43,719 nucleotides of DNA from an uncultured Gardnerella sp. (lineage in GTDB: Bacteria > Actinomycetota > Actinomycetes > Actinomycetales > Bifidobacteriaceae), in contig CAMUFL010000011.1 of assembly GCA_947088155.1 (NCBI GenBank), forward strand, positions 1-43,719, read 5' to 3'. Both the position numbers and the translations under genes were made by a program. Under the pieces are notes generated by a model. That model made no database searches. It was given only the letters and a program-made list of their open reading frames with translations, and had not been told where the DNA came from. This document shows positions 7,896 to 16,354 of this stretch, piece by piece (within the stretch, counting starts at the first letter, position 1; each line of letters opens with the position of its first letter).

Positions 7896-8073
7896 GTGAG
7901 TGATAGGAATTACTTGTCTCGCAGCGCTACGCTCTTATACCTTACTTGAGCTTAGCGGTTGCATAGTTAAGTTTAGTTTTTTACTTACTTTTTTGCGGAA
8001 ATAGTTATTTATCAACACGATATTACTATCGCTCCGCTTTTATATTGCTCTACAAGCAATTCCTATCGCTCAC
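7896..8073. repeat. 178-bp segment with 22-bp imperfect inverted ends
   Basis: The left end (7896-7917, beginning GTGAGTGATAGGAATT) and the right end (8052-8073, ending AATTCCTATCGCTCAC) are inverted copies with 20 of 22 positions matching. The interior is AT-rich and non-coding. This could be a remnant of a miniature transposable element or a long-range RNA hairpin. I see no convincing target-site duplication. Confidence 0.6.
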
Positions 8074-8080
8074 TAGTAAA

Positions 8081-8115
8081 TTCAGTGCGAAAAATCTCAA
8101 ATCTCTACCACACTG
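8081..8115. repeat. Dispersed ~33-bp repeat, copy 2
   Basis: This is the second copy of the repeat seen at 273-306. The first 24 bases are identical, then there is one extra T, then ACCACACT. It sits eight bases outside the right end of the 178-bp inverted-repeat segment. Confidence 0.75.
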
Positions 8116-8168
8116 GTATCCACACGGCTGAATGACGCACAATTGAGATGTAATTAAAATAAAAAGAA

Positions 8169-8214
8169 TTAAGCGGTAAATTTAAGTGCGTAATCACTTT
8201 GATTTACCGCTTAA
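8169..8214. promoter_or_regulatory. Long hairpin upstream of the permease gene
   Basis: Perfect 13-bp arms TTAAGCGGTAAAT (8169-8181) and ATTTACCGCTTAA (8202-8214) enclose an inner stem AAGTG / CACTT (8184-8188 and 8195-8199). On the plus strand no U-run follows; on the minus strand it runs into T-rich DNA. It lies about 47 bp upstream of the candidate promoter at 8261-8288, so it may be an operator, a barrier to readthrough, or a leftover of a mobile element. Confidence 0.65.
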
Positions 8215-8260
8215 ATAATTTCAAATAAAACACATTTATGTTAATTAAATGAATAATCGT

Positions 8261-8288
8261 TTGAAGTACTTAAATGCTCTAGTACAAT
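8261..8288 (+). promoter_or_regulatory. Candidate promoter for the permease-ATPase genes
   Basis: TTGAAG at 8261-8266 and TACAAT at 8283-8288 are separated by 16 bases and lie 45 bases upstream of the permease ATG. This is a near-consensus vegetative promoter. It would allow the permease and ATPase to be expressed separately from the binding protein. Confidence 0.55.
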
Positions 8289-8332
8289 AACTAAGGAATG
8301 TTCATCGCGTTGAAAGGCTTAAGGCTACGCCA

Positions 8333-9274
8333 ATGACAGCACTTACAGGCAATACTGCTGAAACCCGAACGAATAAAACAACATCCGCAGAAGACTACAA
8401 TGTCAATACGTCAAGCAATGCGAGCGTAGAAAACGCAAACGTAAGCGAAGTAGAGCTGAATCGTCGACTTATAAGAAAGAAGCAGAACCTACGTTCTGTA
8501 GGAATCAGTATTCTCAGCACTGTTGTTCTTGTTGGAGTTGTTGTTATAGCGCTTGCAATGAGCCCGGGCTGGCCAAGAGTACGCGAAACATTCTTCTCTG
8601 GCAAATACTTTATGATATCTTTGCCATCTGTTTTGCAAGGTTTAATGCTTAATCTGCAGGTTCTTGTATTCGCTGTTATTGGTGTGGCAATACTCGGAAC
8701 CTTAATCGCAGTTATACGCACAAGCGCAAGCCCACTGCTGTTCCCTTTGCGAGTCATAGCGCAATTTTATACGACTATTATGCGCGGCATACCAATGCTT
8801 GTTGTGCTTTACTTAATCGGCTTTGGCATACCTGGATTGCAACTTTTTGGACGTATTCCGCCGGCAATACTTGGCACAATCGCCATTGTTATGAGCTACT
8901 CCGCATACGTCGGTGAGGTATTGCGCGCAGGTTTTGAGGACGTTCACCCTTCTATGCGAGCATCCGCAAGATCGTTAGGATTAACATCCGGACAAACTGT
9001 GCGATTAGTGGTAATTCCGCTTGGTTTAAGAAAAGTTGCGCCTGCGTTAATGAACGATTTTATATCAATGCAAAAAGACGCTGGACTTATATCTGTTTTA
9101 GGCGCTGTTGACGCTGTTAGAGCCGCGCAAATATCTGTTGCAACTTCTTATAATTTTACGCCTTACGTTGTGGCAAGCGTTGTGTTCATAGCGCTGAGTA
9201 TTCCGTTTATTGTGCTGAACGATTGGTATACAGCACGGTTGCGCAAGCGCGAGCTTAACGGAGGAACTGTGTGA
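8333..9274 (+). CDS. Amino-acid ABC transporter permease
   Basis: This 313-residue membrane protein is of the HisM/GlnP family. After a polar Asn/Thr-rich N-terminal tail of about 55 residues, the first membrane segment (SVGISILSTVVLVGVVVIAL) leads into the permease domain. The domain opens with LPSVLQGLMLNLQVLVFAV and IRTSASPLLFPLRVIAQFYT. The cytoplasmic EAA-type loop that docks on the ATPase is visible as ASARSLGLTSGQTVRLVVIP, followed by PLGLRKVAPALMNDFISMQK. GGCTTAAGG precedes the ATG. The gene ends in TGA overlapping the start of the ATPase gene, so translational coupling is likely. It presumably forms a homodimer carrying the amino acid delivered by the lipoprotein at 6948. Confidence 0.93.
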   Translation: MTALTGNTAETRTNKTTSAEDYNVNTSSNASVENANVSEVELNRRLIRKKQNLRSVGISILSTVVLVGVVVIALAMSPGWPRVRETFFSGKYFMISLPSVLQGLMLNLQVLVFAVIGVAILGTLIAVIRTSASPLLFPLRVIAQFYTTIMRGIPMLVVLYLIGFGIPGLQLFGRIPPAILGTIAIVMSYSAYVGEVLRAGFEDVHPSMRASARSLGLTSGQTVRLVVIPLGLRKVAPALMNDFISMQKDAGLISVLGAVDAVRAAQISVATSYNFTPYVVASVVFIALSIPFIVLNDWYTARLRKRELNGGTV

Positions 9275-10113
9275 TGAATAACTTAAATCAGCAGGAAAAC
9301 CAGCAGGAAAATCAACAGGTAAGTCAGAAAGCAAATCAGCAAATGAGCGAGCAAACAAACGCAAATGATCACTCGGGTTCAACTCCAGTTTTGCGCTTAA
9401 GCAATATTCGTAAATCGTATAACTCAACGCCTGTTCTTAAGGGTATTTCGTTTGATATTGCTCCACACGAAGTAGTTGCACTTCTTGGCCCTTCTGGAAG
9501 CGGAAAATCCACTCTTATGAAGTGCATTAATTTGCTTGAGCGCGTGGACGACGGTCAAGTTTGGCTTGGAAATACTGATATTACCGACCCTCGCGTAAAC
9601 CAGGATCAAATACGGTCTCAAATTGGAGTCGTATTCCAACAATTCAATCTTTTCACGCACATGACCGTTTTGGATAACGTTACTTTAGCCGCGCGTAAAG
9701 TACACCACTGGGATAAAGATCGCGCAGAAAGCCGCGCAATGGAGCTTCTAGCTAGGATTAAGCTTGAAAATAAAGCAAAGTCTTATCCTGATCAGCTTTC
9801 TGGTGGACAGCAGCAGAGAGTTGCGATTGCGCGAGCGCTTATGACAAGCCCGCAGCTTTTGCTTTTAGATGAGATTACTTCCGCTCTTGACCCTATGCTC
9901 GTTGGGGAAGTTTTAGACATGGTTTCGGAGCTAAAAGCGCAAGGGACAACAATCCTGATGGCAACGCACGAAATGCATTTCGCACACGAAGCAGCAGACA
10001 GGATTGTTTTGCTGCGAAACGGCGTTGTGGCAGAAAACGGAACGCCATACGAAGTTATGGACGCATGCACAGACCCAGAAACGCAAAACTTCTTTAAGTC
10101 GTTCCGTCACTAA
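9274..10113 (+). CDS. Amino-acid ABC transporter ATP-binding protein
   Basis: This is an ATPase of the GlnQ/HisP type powering polar amino-acid import. It has Walker A GPSGSGKST (about 72-80), a Q-loop QQFNLFTHMTVLDN, the signature LSGGQQQRVAIARAL, Walker B LLLLDEITSALDP and the H-loop TILMATHE. The ending with QNFFKSF is typical of the group. An unusual Gln/Asn-rich N-terminal extension of about 35 residues (NQQENQQENQQVSQKANQQ) precedes the domain. Two starts are possible: GTG at 9271 and ATG at 9274. I chose ATG because GGAGG at 9260-9264 is well spaced and the codon overlaps the permease stop as TGATG. Confidence 0.95.
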   Translation: MNNLNQQENQQENQQVSQKANQQMSEQTNANDHSGSTPVLRLSNIRKSYNSTPVLKGISFDIAPHEVVALLGPSGSGKSTLMKCINLLERVDDGQVWLGNTDITDPRVNQDQIRSQIGVVFQQFNLFTHMTVLDNVTLAARKVHHWDKDRAESRAMELLARIKLENKAKSYPDQLSGGQQQRVAIARALMTSPQLLLLDEITSALDPMLVGEVLDMVSELKAQGTTILMATHEMHFAHEAADRIVLLRNGVVAENGTPYEVMDACTDPETQNFFKSFRH

Positions 10114-10118
10114 AGCAA

Positions 10119-10154
10119 ACGTAACTACGAACGTAACTACGAACGTAACTACGA
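10119..10154. repeat. Three 12-bp tandem repeats between convergent genes
   Basis: The unit ACGTAACTACGA occurs three times without change between the convergent ATPase and ribF genes. It is followed by ACTAAAAGCTAGTTTTTAAG, which could form a weak bidirectional terminator. Nothing else is visible in this gap. Confidence 0.85.
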
Positions 10155-10175
10155 ACTAAAAGCTAGTTTTTAAGA

Positions 10176-11417
10176 TTAAATATTTTCTGCCTGCGTAATT
10201 TCGCGGACACCATCAGCATCGTGATTCATAGCAGCTTTAAGATCGTCAACCGAATCAAAAGTCTGCTGCGGGCGCAGGAAGCTCGCAAACTCAATGCACA
10301 CGCGGTGCCCGTACAAATCTTTCCAATCGTCAAACAATACGTAAGCTTCGACCGTTCGCTCGGCTTCTTCTTCACCATCCTGGTTAAAAGTCGGCTTTGT
10401 GCCAATAGAAATCGCAGCCGGCCAACGCCATGGCGAATGCACTCCTAAATGAAGCTCGTCGCGGCGCAAAACACTAACATCCGGCACAGAGTTCTTCGTT
10501 GCGTGAACATCGTTCTTATTATCCGAATCCAAATCAACAACCCAGCCGGCATAAACGCCGTCAACAGGCACATAGCCTTCAACCTTCCCGCCAAGATTCA
10601 CAGTCGGGAAGCCAAGCTCACGGCCTCGCTCGTCTCCATGAACAACGGTTCCTTCAACGCGGTGCGGCTGATCCAAAACCTCGCGAGCTTCCTTCACTCG
10701 CCCAGTAGCAAGCATCCAGCGCACATTCGTCGAACTCCACGCACGCACCTTCTTATTCGGCATGCCTTTGCTCCACGCGCGATATTCCGCCTTATTCATG
10801 CCATCTGCAGGATTTTTTGGCTCGCCTTCACACTCAGGAACTTCGCGAACAATAGGATCTGGCACTCGAACAAAATCTGGCCCTAAATCTTCTACTTCAA
10901 CCAACTCAAAAACACCAGTTGACTGCGCTAATTCACGAATAGCCTGAATATTTCCAGCGCGACGAGCACCAAGAGCAGCATCCGAACCAAGCACCAACGC
11001 TCGCATACCAAGCTTTCCAACAAGCTGCCCCAAGAAGAAGCGGTAAGATTTTGCAGCGAAAGCAAGACTATAACGAACAATCACCACGTGATCAACATCC
11101 AACTCGGACATCACGCGCAAGCGTTGACGCACGCTGGTAAGAGCATCTGGATCATCCGGAAGTTCAGTGGAAAAATCGCAAAAATCATCATATAAATCAG
11201 GATTTGCATGAACCACGCTAGGGCGCGGATCAAACATAATAACCACCGAAAAAGCTCCATGACGATGCGCAAGTTCTACCGTTCGGCGAATAACCTCACG
11301 GTGTCCTTTATGCATACCGTCGAACACTCCAATGGTAACAACAGCTTTGCGCTCTGCACTTAATGTTGGCCAATTAATCATGCCGTTAGCATCTGGTCGA
11401 ATGTCGATGACCTTCAT
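10176..11417 (-). CDS. ribF: Bifunctional riboflavin kinase / FAD synthetase
   Basis: RibF phosphorylates riboflavin to FMN and adenylylates it to FAD. The N-terminal nucleotidyltransferase domain shows GVFDGMHKGHREVI (the HxGH motif), and the C-terminal kinase domain shows GRELGFPTVNL, PVDGVYAGW and AISIGTKPTF. I placed the start at ATG 11417, giving 413 residues beginning MKVIDIRPD. TAAGGA lies six bases upstream, while a longer frame from TTG 11441 lacks a ribosome-binding site. The protein is longer than the usual roughly 310 residues because of a polar inter-domain insertion (around CEGEPKNPADGMNKAEYRAW) and loops in the kinase domain. It is the last gene of the nusA-infB-rbfA-truB-ribF run. 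Confidence 0.95.
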   Translation of the reverse strand: MKVIDIRPDANGMINWPTLSAERKAVVTIGVFDGMHKGHREVIRRTVELAHRHGAFSVVIMFDPRPSVVHANPDLYDDFCDFSTELPDDPDALTSVRQRLRVMSELDVDHVVIVRYSLAFAAKSYRFFLGQLVGKLGMRALVLGSDAALGARRAGNIQAIRELAQSTGVFELVEVEDLGPDFVRVPDPIVREVPECEGEPKNPADGMNKAEYRAWSKGMPNKKVRAWSSTNVRWMLATGRVKEAREVLDQPHRVEGTVVHGDERGRELGFPTVNLGGKVEGYVPVDGVYAGWVVDLDSDNKNDVHATKNSVPDVSVLRRDELHLGVHSPWRWPAAISIGTKPTFNQDGEEEAERTVEAYVLFDDWKDLYGHRVCIEFASFLRPQQTFDSVDDLKAAMNHDADGVREITQAENI

Positions 11418-11476
11418 GATATCCTTACTTTTCACATCCAAGCATCTACGTCAAGACAAACTTCGTCAAGCCGTAA

Positions 11477-12637
11477 TTATTTCAAATACCTATCCAGTTT
11501 ACCAGTCTTCTGGCTTGTCGAAAATACCACAATTGGTTTGATTTTATTACTTTTGCTATTTTTTGCAGGCTCAACCACCGCAACAACATCATATTGCGCA
11601 GTATCTTCGTTATTAACGTAAACTATTGCAGGATATTGAACACAATTTCCGCATGTTTCAAGCTCAATCCACCTGCCAAAACGCAAATCTTGAGCCTGAT
11701 TTTCATCAATTTGCAATATTGGAAGCGTGTGCGACGCTGTTTCAAACATATTTAAGCAAATTTTTGAAAGAATACCATTTGCGGTGTCACCGTCACCAAA
11801 ATTTTCAGGCGGAACTGCTTTCGCACGCTTTTGTACCGCGCCATTTCGATCCGTAAATTCGCGAATTTCCGTGCGAAGTTTAAGAACGCGAGGATCTGTT
11901 ACTGAAAAATCGCCTACGCTTGTGCGACGAAGCGAAATCAGATGACCACCTACTCCAAGAAGACGGCCTAAATCGCGCGCTAAAGCACGAATGTATGTGC
12001 CGCTGCTGCATGAAACCGTGGCCTTAATATCGCATACTTTTCTGCCACTTTTGCCGCGCGAAATACGCGGATTTGCAACACAAAAATCGCTAATAGTTAT
12101 TTCGCGAGACTCAAGCTCAACTGTTTTTCCTTCTCTAGCTAAATCGTAAGCACGTTGACCGTTAATTTTAATTGCAGAAAAAGCGGTTGGAGCTTGCATA
12201 ATTTTGCCGGTTAAGTTTTCTTTAATAACTTGTTTAATGCGCTCAAAAGCTTGGTTTATAAGCTCGCTATTATAAGAATTGCTTTCAGAAAGAAGCACGT
12301 TAAGTAATTCATCGCAAGATTGTACTTTTACACCCGGTCCTACTTGTAGCTCACTTTGCTGCAAAACATCACCTTCAGCATCGTCTGTAGTAGTTGCCTC
12401 TCCCAGACGAATTATTGCTTCGTAAGTTTTGCTGTGACCAAGCATGTAGTTAAGAAGTCGCGTTGCGCTGCCAAAACCTACGATTAGCAGGCCTGTTGCC
12501 ATTGGATCAAGCGTACCGGCGTGTCCAACGTGTTTTGTGTGCAAAAGGTGGCGAGCACACGCGACTACATCGTGACTTGTAACTCCCTGCGGCTTATCTA
12601 CAAGTAGAAGTCCGGATGTTGGTGTGAATTGCGTCAT
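11477..12637 (-). CDS. truB: tRNA pseudouridine(55) synthase TruB
   Basis: TruB makes the pseudouridine of the T-loop at position 55 of tRNAs. The 386-residue protein starts with GLLLVDKPQGVTSHDVV and carries the catalytic aspartate in GHAGTLDPMATGLLIV. The fold continues with YEAIIRLGEATTTDDAEGDV and the RNA-binding segment APTAFSAIKINGQRAYDLAREG. The C-terminal third is longer than in E. coli. No Shine-Dalgarno is obvious ahead of the ATG at 12637; it follows rbfA by 24 bp and may depend on coupling. The reading is clear from the conserved motifs. Confidence 0.95.
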   Translation of the reverse strand: MTQFTPTSGLLLVDKPQGVTSHDVVACARHLLHTKHVGHAGTLDPMATGLLIVGFGSATRLLNYMLGHSKTYEAIIRLGEATTTDDAEGDVLQQSELQVGPGVKVQSCDELLNVLLSESNSYNSELINQAFERIKQVIKENLTGKIMQAPTAFSAIKINGQRAYDLAREGKTVELESREITISDFCVANPRISRGKSGRKVCDIKATVSCSSGTYIRALARDLGRLLGVGGHLISLRRTSVGDFSVTDPRVLKLRTEIREFTDRNGAVQKRAKAVPPENFGDGDTANGILSKICLNMFETASHTLPILQIDENQAQDLRFGRWIELETCGNCVQYPAIVYVNNEDTAQYDVVAVVEPAKNSKSNKIKPIVVFSTSQKTGKLDRYLK

Positions 12638-12661
12638 AAGCTAAATTAAGATTTATTCGCG

Positions 12662-13213
12662 CTATTCTGCAGTTTCGGAAGTTTCGGCAGATTCAGAAGA
12701 TTCATCTTCGTCAGAATCATCCTCAAAATCGTCATCTTCAAAATCATCACCATCAAAGTCGTCATCGGATTCATCATCTTCATGCGGCTTCTTGTAAGGA
12801 TCCGATTCGCCTGCATACTGCGCATTTTCACGCATCCTAGCCAACTCCTCGTCGCGACGACGAGCAGCAACCAGAATATCCTCAATTTCATGCGCTTCCG
12901 TAGGAACTTCGTCATAAACAAACTGCAACTGCGGAGTCAAACGCAAACCAGCCTTCGCGCCAACCAAAGAGCGCAAACGGCCATGAGCCTGCTGCAAAGC
13001 CTGAGCTGCACGCTGACGCTCGCCCTGCTCTTTGCCAGCGTGACCAAGCTGAGTCCAGTAAACTTTTGCAATTTGCAAATCGTTAGTAACTCTAACTTCC
13101 GTAATAGTCACACTAGCAAGACGCTTATCGTGCAGTTGCGATTCCATATTGGAAGCGATTACGCGCTGAATTAATGCTGCAATACGAGCAGCCCTAGGGT
13201 TAGTTCCTGCCAT
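12662..13213 (-). CDS. rbfA: 30S ribosome-binding factor RbfA
   Basis: RbfA is a KH-like assembly factor needed for late 16S rRNA maturation and cold adaptation. The first 120 residues are canonical: RAARIAALIQRVIASNMESQ, VTITEVRVTNDLQIAKVYWT and LRLTPQLQFVYDE. The 183-residue protein then has an exceptionally acidic tail of about 45 residues (DDESDDDFDGDDFEDDDFED and onwards), presumably disordered, as found in some other bifidobacterial translation proteins. It starts two bases after the infB stop codon, so the two are co-translated. The spacing is too tight for a separate promoter. Confidence 0.95.
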   Translation of the reverse strand: MAGTNPRAARIAALIQRVIASNMESQLHDKRLASVTITEVRVTNDLQIAKVYWTQLGHAGKEQGERQRAAQALQQAHGRLRSLVGAKAGLRLTPQLQFVYDEVPTEAHEIEDILVAARRRDEELARMRENAQYAGESDPYKKPHEDDESDDDFDGDDFEDDDFEDDSDEDESSESAETSETAE

Positions 13214-13215
13214 AA

Positions 13216-16116
13216 TTACTTGCGCTCAATCTGCTTCATTTCAAAGGTTTCGATTACGTCGCCAAGCTCAATGTCATTGAAGCTTCCAAGGTTAATACCA
13301 GCTTCGTAACCTTCGCTGACGGACTGAACGTCGTCCTTGAACCTGCGCAAGCTGGAGATCTCCAGGTCGTTGACAGTGGCAACGCCGTCGCGCAAAATAC
13401 GGCACTTCGTACCGCGCTTGACTTCGCCGTCTTGAACCATAACACCAGCAATATTGCCGAACTTGGAAGAGCGGAAGATTTCGCGAATTTCGGAATGCGA
13501 AGTAACAACTTCTTCGAATTCCGGCTTAAGCATACCCTTCAAAGCAGCTTCAATATCTTCAATTGCCTTGTAAATAACGGAGTAGTACTTAACTTCCACG
13601 CCTTCGCGGTCTGCCAAGTCAGCAACCTGACGGTTTGGACGCACGTTGAAGCCAATAATCACAGCCTTATCAACATTTGCCAAGTTCACATCGTTCTGAG
13701 TAATTGCACCAACACCGCGGTGAATAACCTGGATGCCAACTTCCTCAGAGACCTCAATCTTCATCAAGGAATCTTCCAAAGCTTCAACAGAACCAGAAGA
13801 ATCGCCCTTAATAACGATGTTCAGCATGTCAACTTCAGACTTAGCGAACTGTTCCTTAAGGCTTTCAAGAGACACAACCTTGCGGCGCTTAGCAAGCTGA
13901 GCTGCACGCTCTGTAGCTGCGCGCTTTTCAGCAATTTGACGAGCAGAACGATCGTCCGAAGTAACCAAGAACAAGTCGCCAGCGGTTGGAACAGAAGTCA
14001 AACCAAGCACCTGAACAGGAGTGGAAGGAGCCGCATCCTGCAAGTGGTTGCCGTTTTCGTCGAGCATAGCGCGCACGCGGCCATAAGAAGTGCCGGCAAC
14101 AATAGAATCGCCAACGTGAAGCGTACCTTGCTGCACCAAAACAGTAGCAACAGCACCACGGCCCTTATCAAGACGGGCCTCAATAGTTGCGCCACGAGCA
14201 TCCATTTTTGGATTTGCTTTAGGATCAAGCTCAGCGTCTGCAGTAAGCAAAACGGCTTCAAGAAGCTTATTGACATTAGTGCCCTGCTTTGCGGAAATAT
14301 CCACAAACATGGTGTCGCCGCCGTACTCTTCAGCAACCAAACCGTACTCTGTAAGCTGGCCGCGAACCTTATCTGGATTTGCACCCTCAACATCAATCTT
14401 GTTCACAGCAACAACAATTGGCACGTGAGCCGCTTGAGCGTGGTTAATTGCTTCAACAGTCTGAGGCATAACGCCATCGTCTGCTGCAACAACCAGAATT
14501 GCAACGTCAGTAAGCTCAGCACCGCGAGCACGCATAGCAGTAAACGCTTCGTGGCCTGGAGTATCGAGGAACGTAATCTTACGAGGCTTACCTTCAAGAT
14601 TCACAGTAACCTGGTAAGCACCAATGCGCTGCGTAATGCCGCCGGCTTCGCGAGCAATAACGTTAGACTTACGGATGGTGTCAAGCAAGCGAGTTTTACC
14701 GTGATCAACGTGACCCATAACGGTAACAACAGGCGGACGAGGCTGAAGATCATCATCTTCCTGCAACTCTTCTTCATCCAAATCGATGTCAAATTGCTGC
14801 AAAAGCTCTTTATCTTCTTCTTCAGCAGAAACGATATTAATATTCCAACCGATTTCTTCACCCAAAATCTGGAATGTTGACTCATCCAAAGACTGCGTGG
14901 CAGTTGCCATTTCGCCCAAGTGGAAGAGAACAGTTACCAAAGCTGCTGGATTGACATCAATCTTTTCTGCCAAATCAGAAAGAGTTGCGCCCTGACGCAA
15001 ACGAATAGTAGCGCCATTACCAGAAGGAATACGCACGCCGCCAATAACTGGTGCTTTAAGCTCTTCGTACTCACGACGCTTCGCTAAACGGTTCTTACGA
15101 GCCTTAGAAGACTTGCCTCCCTGACGACCAAATGCGCCTGCAGCTCCTGCCCTACCGCGGCCACCACCGCGAGATGGACCACCATTAGGAGCGCCTGCAG
15201 CTGCAGCTTGGAAGCTTGCGCCTTGCGATGCAAAACGAGATTCTGCTGATGGGCGGCTCGAAGCAGAACCGGAGCCAGAACCTGCTCCTCCGCGACGCTG
15301 ACCCGACCACTGCGAAGAACGACCAGCACCTTGACCTGAACGACCGCCACGAGAACGATTGCCACGCTCCCCACGCGAACCATTAGCTGCACCTGCGCCA
15401 GCCTGACCCGGACGGCCACCATGGCCATCCTGTGCGCCTGGACGGGACATTGGATGAGGGCGAGGAATATCTCCCGGAGTAGGAGCGCGCATACCCTGCT
15501 TACGACTAAACGGATTATTGCCCGGGCGAGGAGCTGCAGCGCTCGCTCCCTGAGCACCCTGATGAGGACGTGGACGTGGAGGCATTTGCGAACGATCGCC
15601 ACGAGACTGACCCTGTGACTTTTGCCTAGACTCACCACGATTTTCGCGATCACTACGATTCTCGCGATTCTCGCGATTCTCTTTACGACGCTCGCCGCCC
15701 TTAGATTCAGAACCAGCTGCGTGAGAATTATGATTTTGATGAGGCTGATTTGCACCCGGCTTTGGTACATTATGCGCAGGTGCAGCATGCTCATGCTTTT
15801 CTGCAGAAGGCACAGAATTTGCTACAGACGAGTCTGCGAAATTTGCAGGAGTTGCAGAATTTGCAGGAGTTGCAGGCGCTTTATGCGATGCAGCCTGAGA
15901 TTTTGCCTTCGGTGCAGCAGGTTTAGCTGCGTTTGAAGATTTCGCAGACTGATTACCATCTGCTGCCAACGCCGTCTGCAAACGACGCACTACTGGAGCT
16001 TCAACTGTTGAAGAAGCAGACTTAACAAATTCGCCCATGCTCTTCAAACGCTCCAACACGGTTTTACTGTCTACGCCAAATTCCTTGGCCAGTTCATACA
16101 CGCGCTTTTTAACCAC
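13216..16116 (-). CDS. infB: Translation initiation factor IF-2
   Basis: IF-2 is the GTPase that brings initiator tRNA to the 30S subunit and promotes subunit joining. The N-terminal domain opens with KKRVYELAKEFGVDSKTVLE. A long Ala/Gly/Arg-rich linker with RENRENRENRSDREN repeats follows. The G domain has GHVDHGKTRLLDTI (G1), DTPGHEAF (G3) and NKID (G4). The end domain is QVADLADREGVEVKYYSVIY. I start at GTG 16116 (966 residues) because GAGGAGA lies seven bases upstream and the protein then begins at the family's usual first residues. A longer frame to ATG 16158 would add 14 residues that do not match the family. Confidence 0.96.
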   Translation of the reverse strand: MVKKRVYELAKEFGVDSKTVLERLKSMGEFVKSASSTVEAPVVRRLQTALAADGNQSAKSSNAAKPAAPKAKSQAASHKAPATPANSATPANFADSSVANSVPSAEKHEHAAPAHNVPKPGANQPHQNHNSHAAGSESKGGERRKENRENRENRSDRENRGESRQKSQGQSRGDRSQMPPRPRPHQGAQGASAAAPRPGNNPFSRKQGMRAPTPGDIPRPHPMSRPGAQDGHGGRPGQAGAGAANGSRGERGNRSRGGRSGQGAGRSSQWSGQRRGGAGSGSGSASSRPSAESRFASQGASFQAAAAGAPNGGPSRGGGRGRAGAAGAFGRQGGKSSKARKNRLAKRREYEELKAPVIGGVRIPSGNGATIRLRQGATLSDLAEKIDVNPAALVTVLFHLGEMATATQSLDESTFQILGEEIGWNINIVSAEEEDKELLQQFDIDLDEEELQEDDDLQPRPPVVTVMGHVDHGKTRLLDTIRKSNVIAREAGGITQRIGAYQVTVNLEGKPRKITFLDTPGHEAFTAMRARGAELTDVAILVVAADDGVMPQTVEAINHAQAAHVPIVVAVNKIDVEGANPDKVRGQLTEYGLVAEEYGGDTMFVDISAKQGTNVNKLLEAVLLTADAELDPKANPKMDARGATIEARLDKGRGAVATVLVQQGTLHVGDSIVAGTSYGRVRAMLDENGNHLQDAAPSTPVQVLGLTSVPTAGDLFLVTSDDRSARQIAEKRAATERAAQLAKRRKVVSLESLKEQFAKSEVDMLNIVIKGDSSGSVEALEDSLMKIEVSEEVGIQVIHRGVGAITQNDVNLANVDKAVIIGFNVRPNRQVADLADREGVEVKYYSVIYKAIEDIEAALKGMLKPEFEEVVTSHSEIREIFRSSKFGNIAGVMVQDGEVKRGTKCRILRDGVATVNDLEISSLRRFKDDVQSVSEGYEAGINLGSFNDIELGDVIETFEMKQIERK

Positions 16117-16354
16117 CCAGTGTTCTCCTCTATCTGTGGCAACGCTGGCGCGCGCCACTTTACATTATTGCGAGCTTATTATTTATTATCGTGCGATATT
16201 TCATCGTGCGACCATGATCTTGTACCTCGTCTACAGCCGGGCTACTGCCACCGCATTTAGCCCAGATTTCAGCTTTTAGCATACTCGAAACGTTGGATTG
16301 GCGCGAGTGTCGCTAAACGCTGGTAAAGAGATTAGATTAGTATTAATTTACTAA

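Noticed and set aside
13432..14880. A 482-codon open frame opposite infB
   Set aside because: It is a shadow frame of infB with low-complexity Asn/Leu/Ser composition and no ribosome-binding site.
16117..16158. Upstream ATG as the start of infB
   Set aside because: The extra 14 residues do not match IF-2 and there is a better placed Shine-Dalgarno for GTG 16116.
16117..16354. Possible ylxR between nusA and infB
   Set aside because: The minus-strand translation gives no ylxR-like residues and the gap has stops in all frames.
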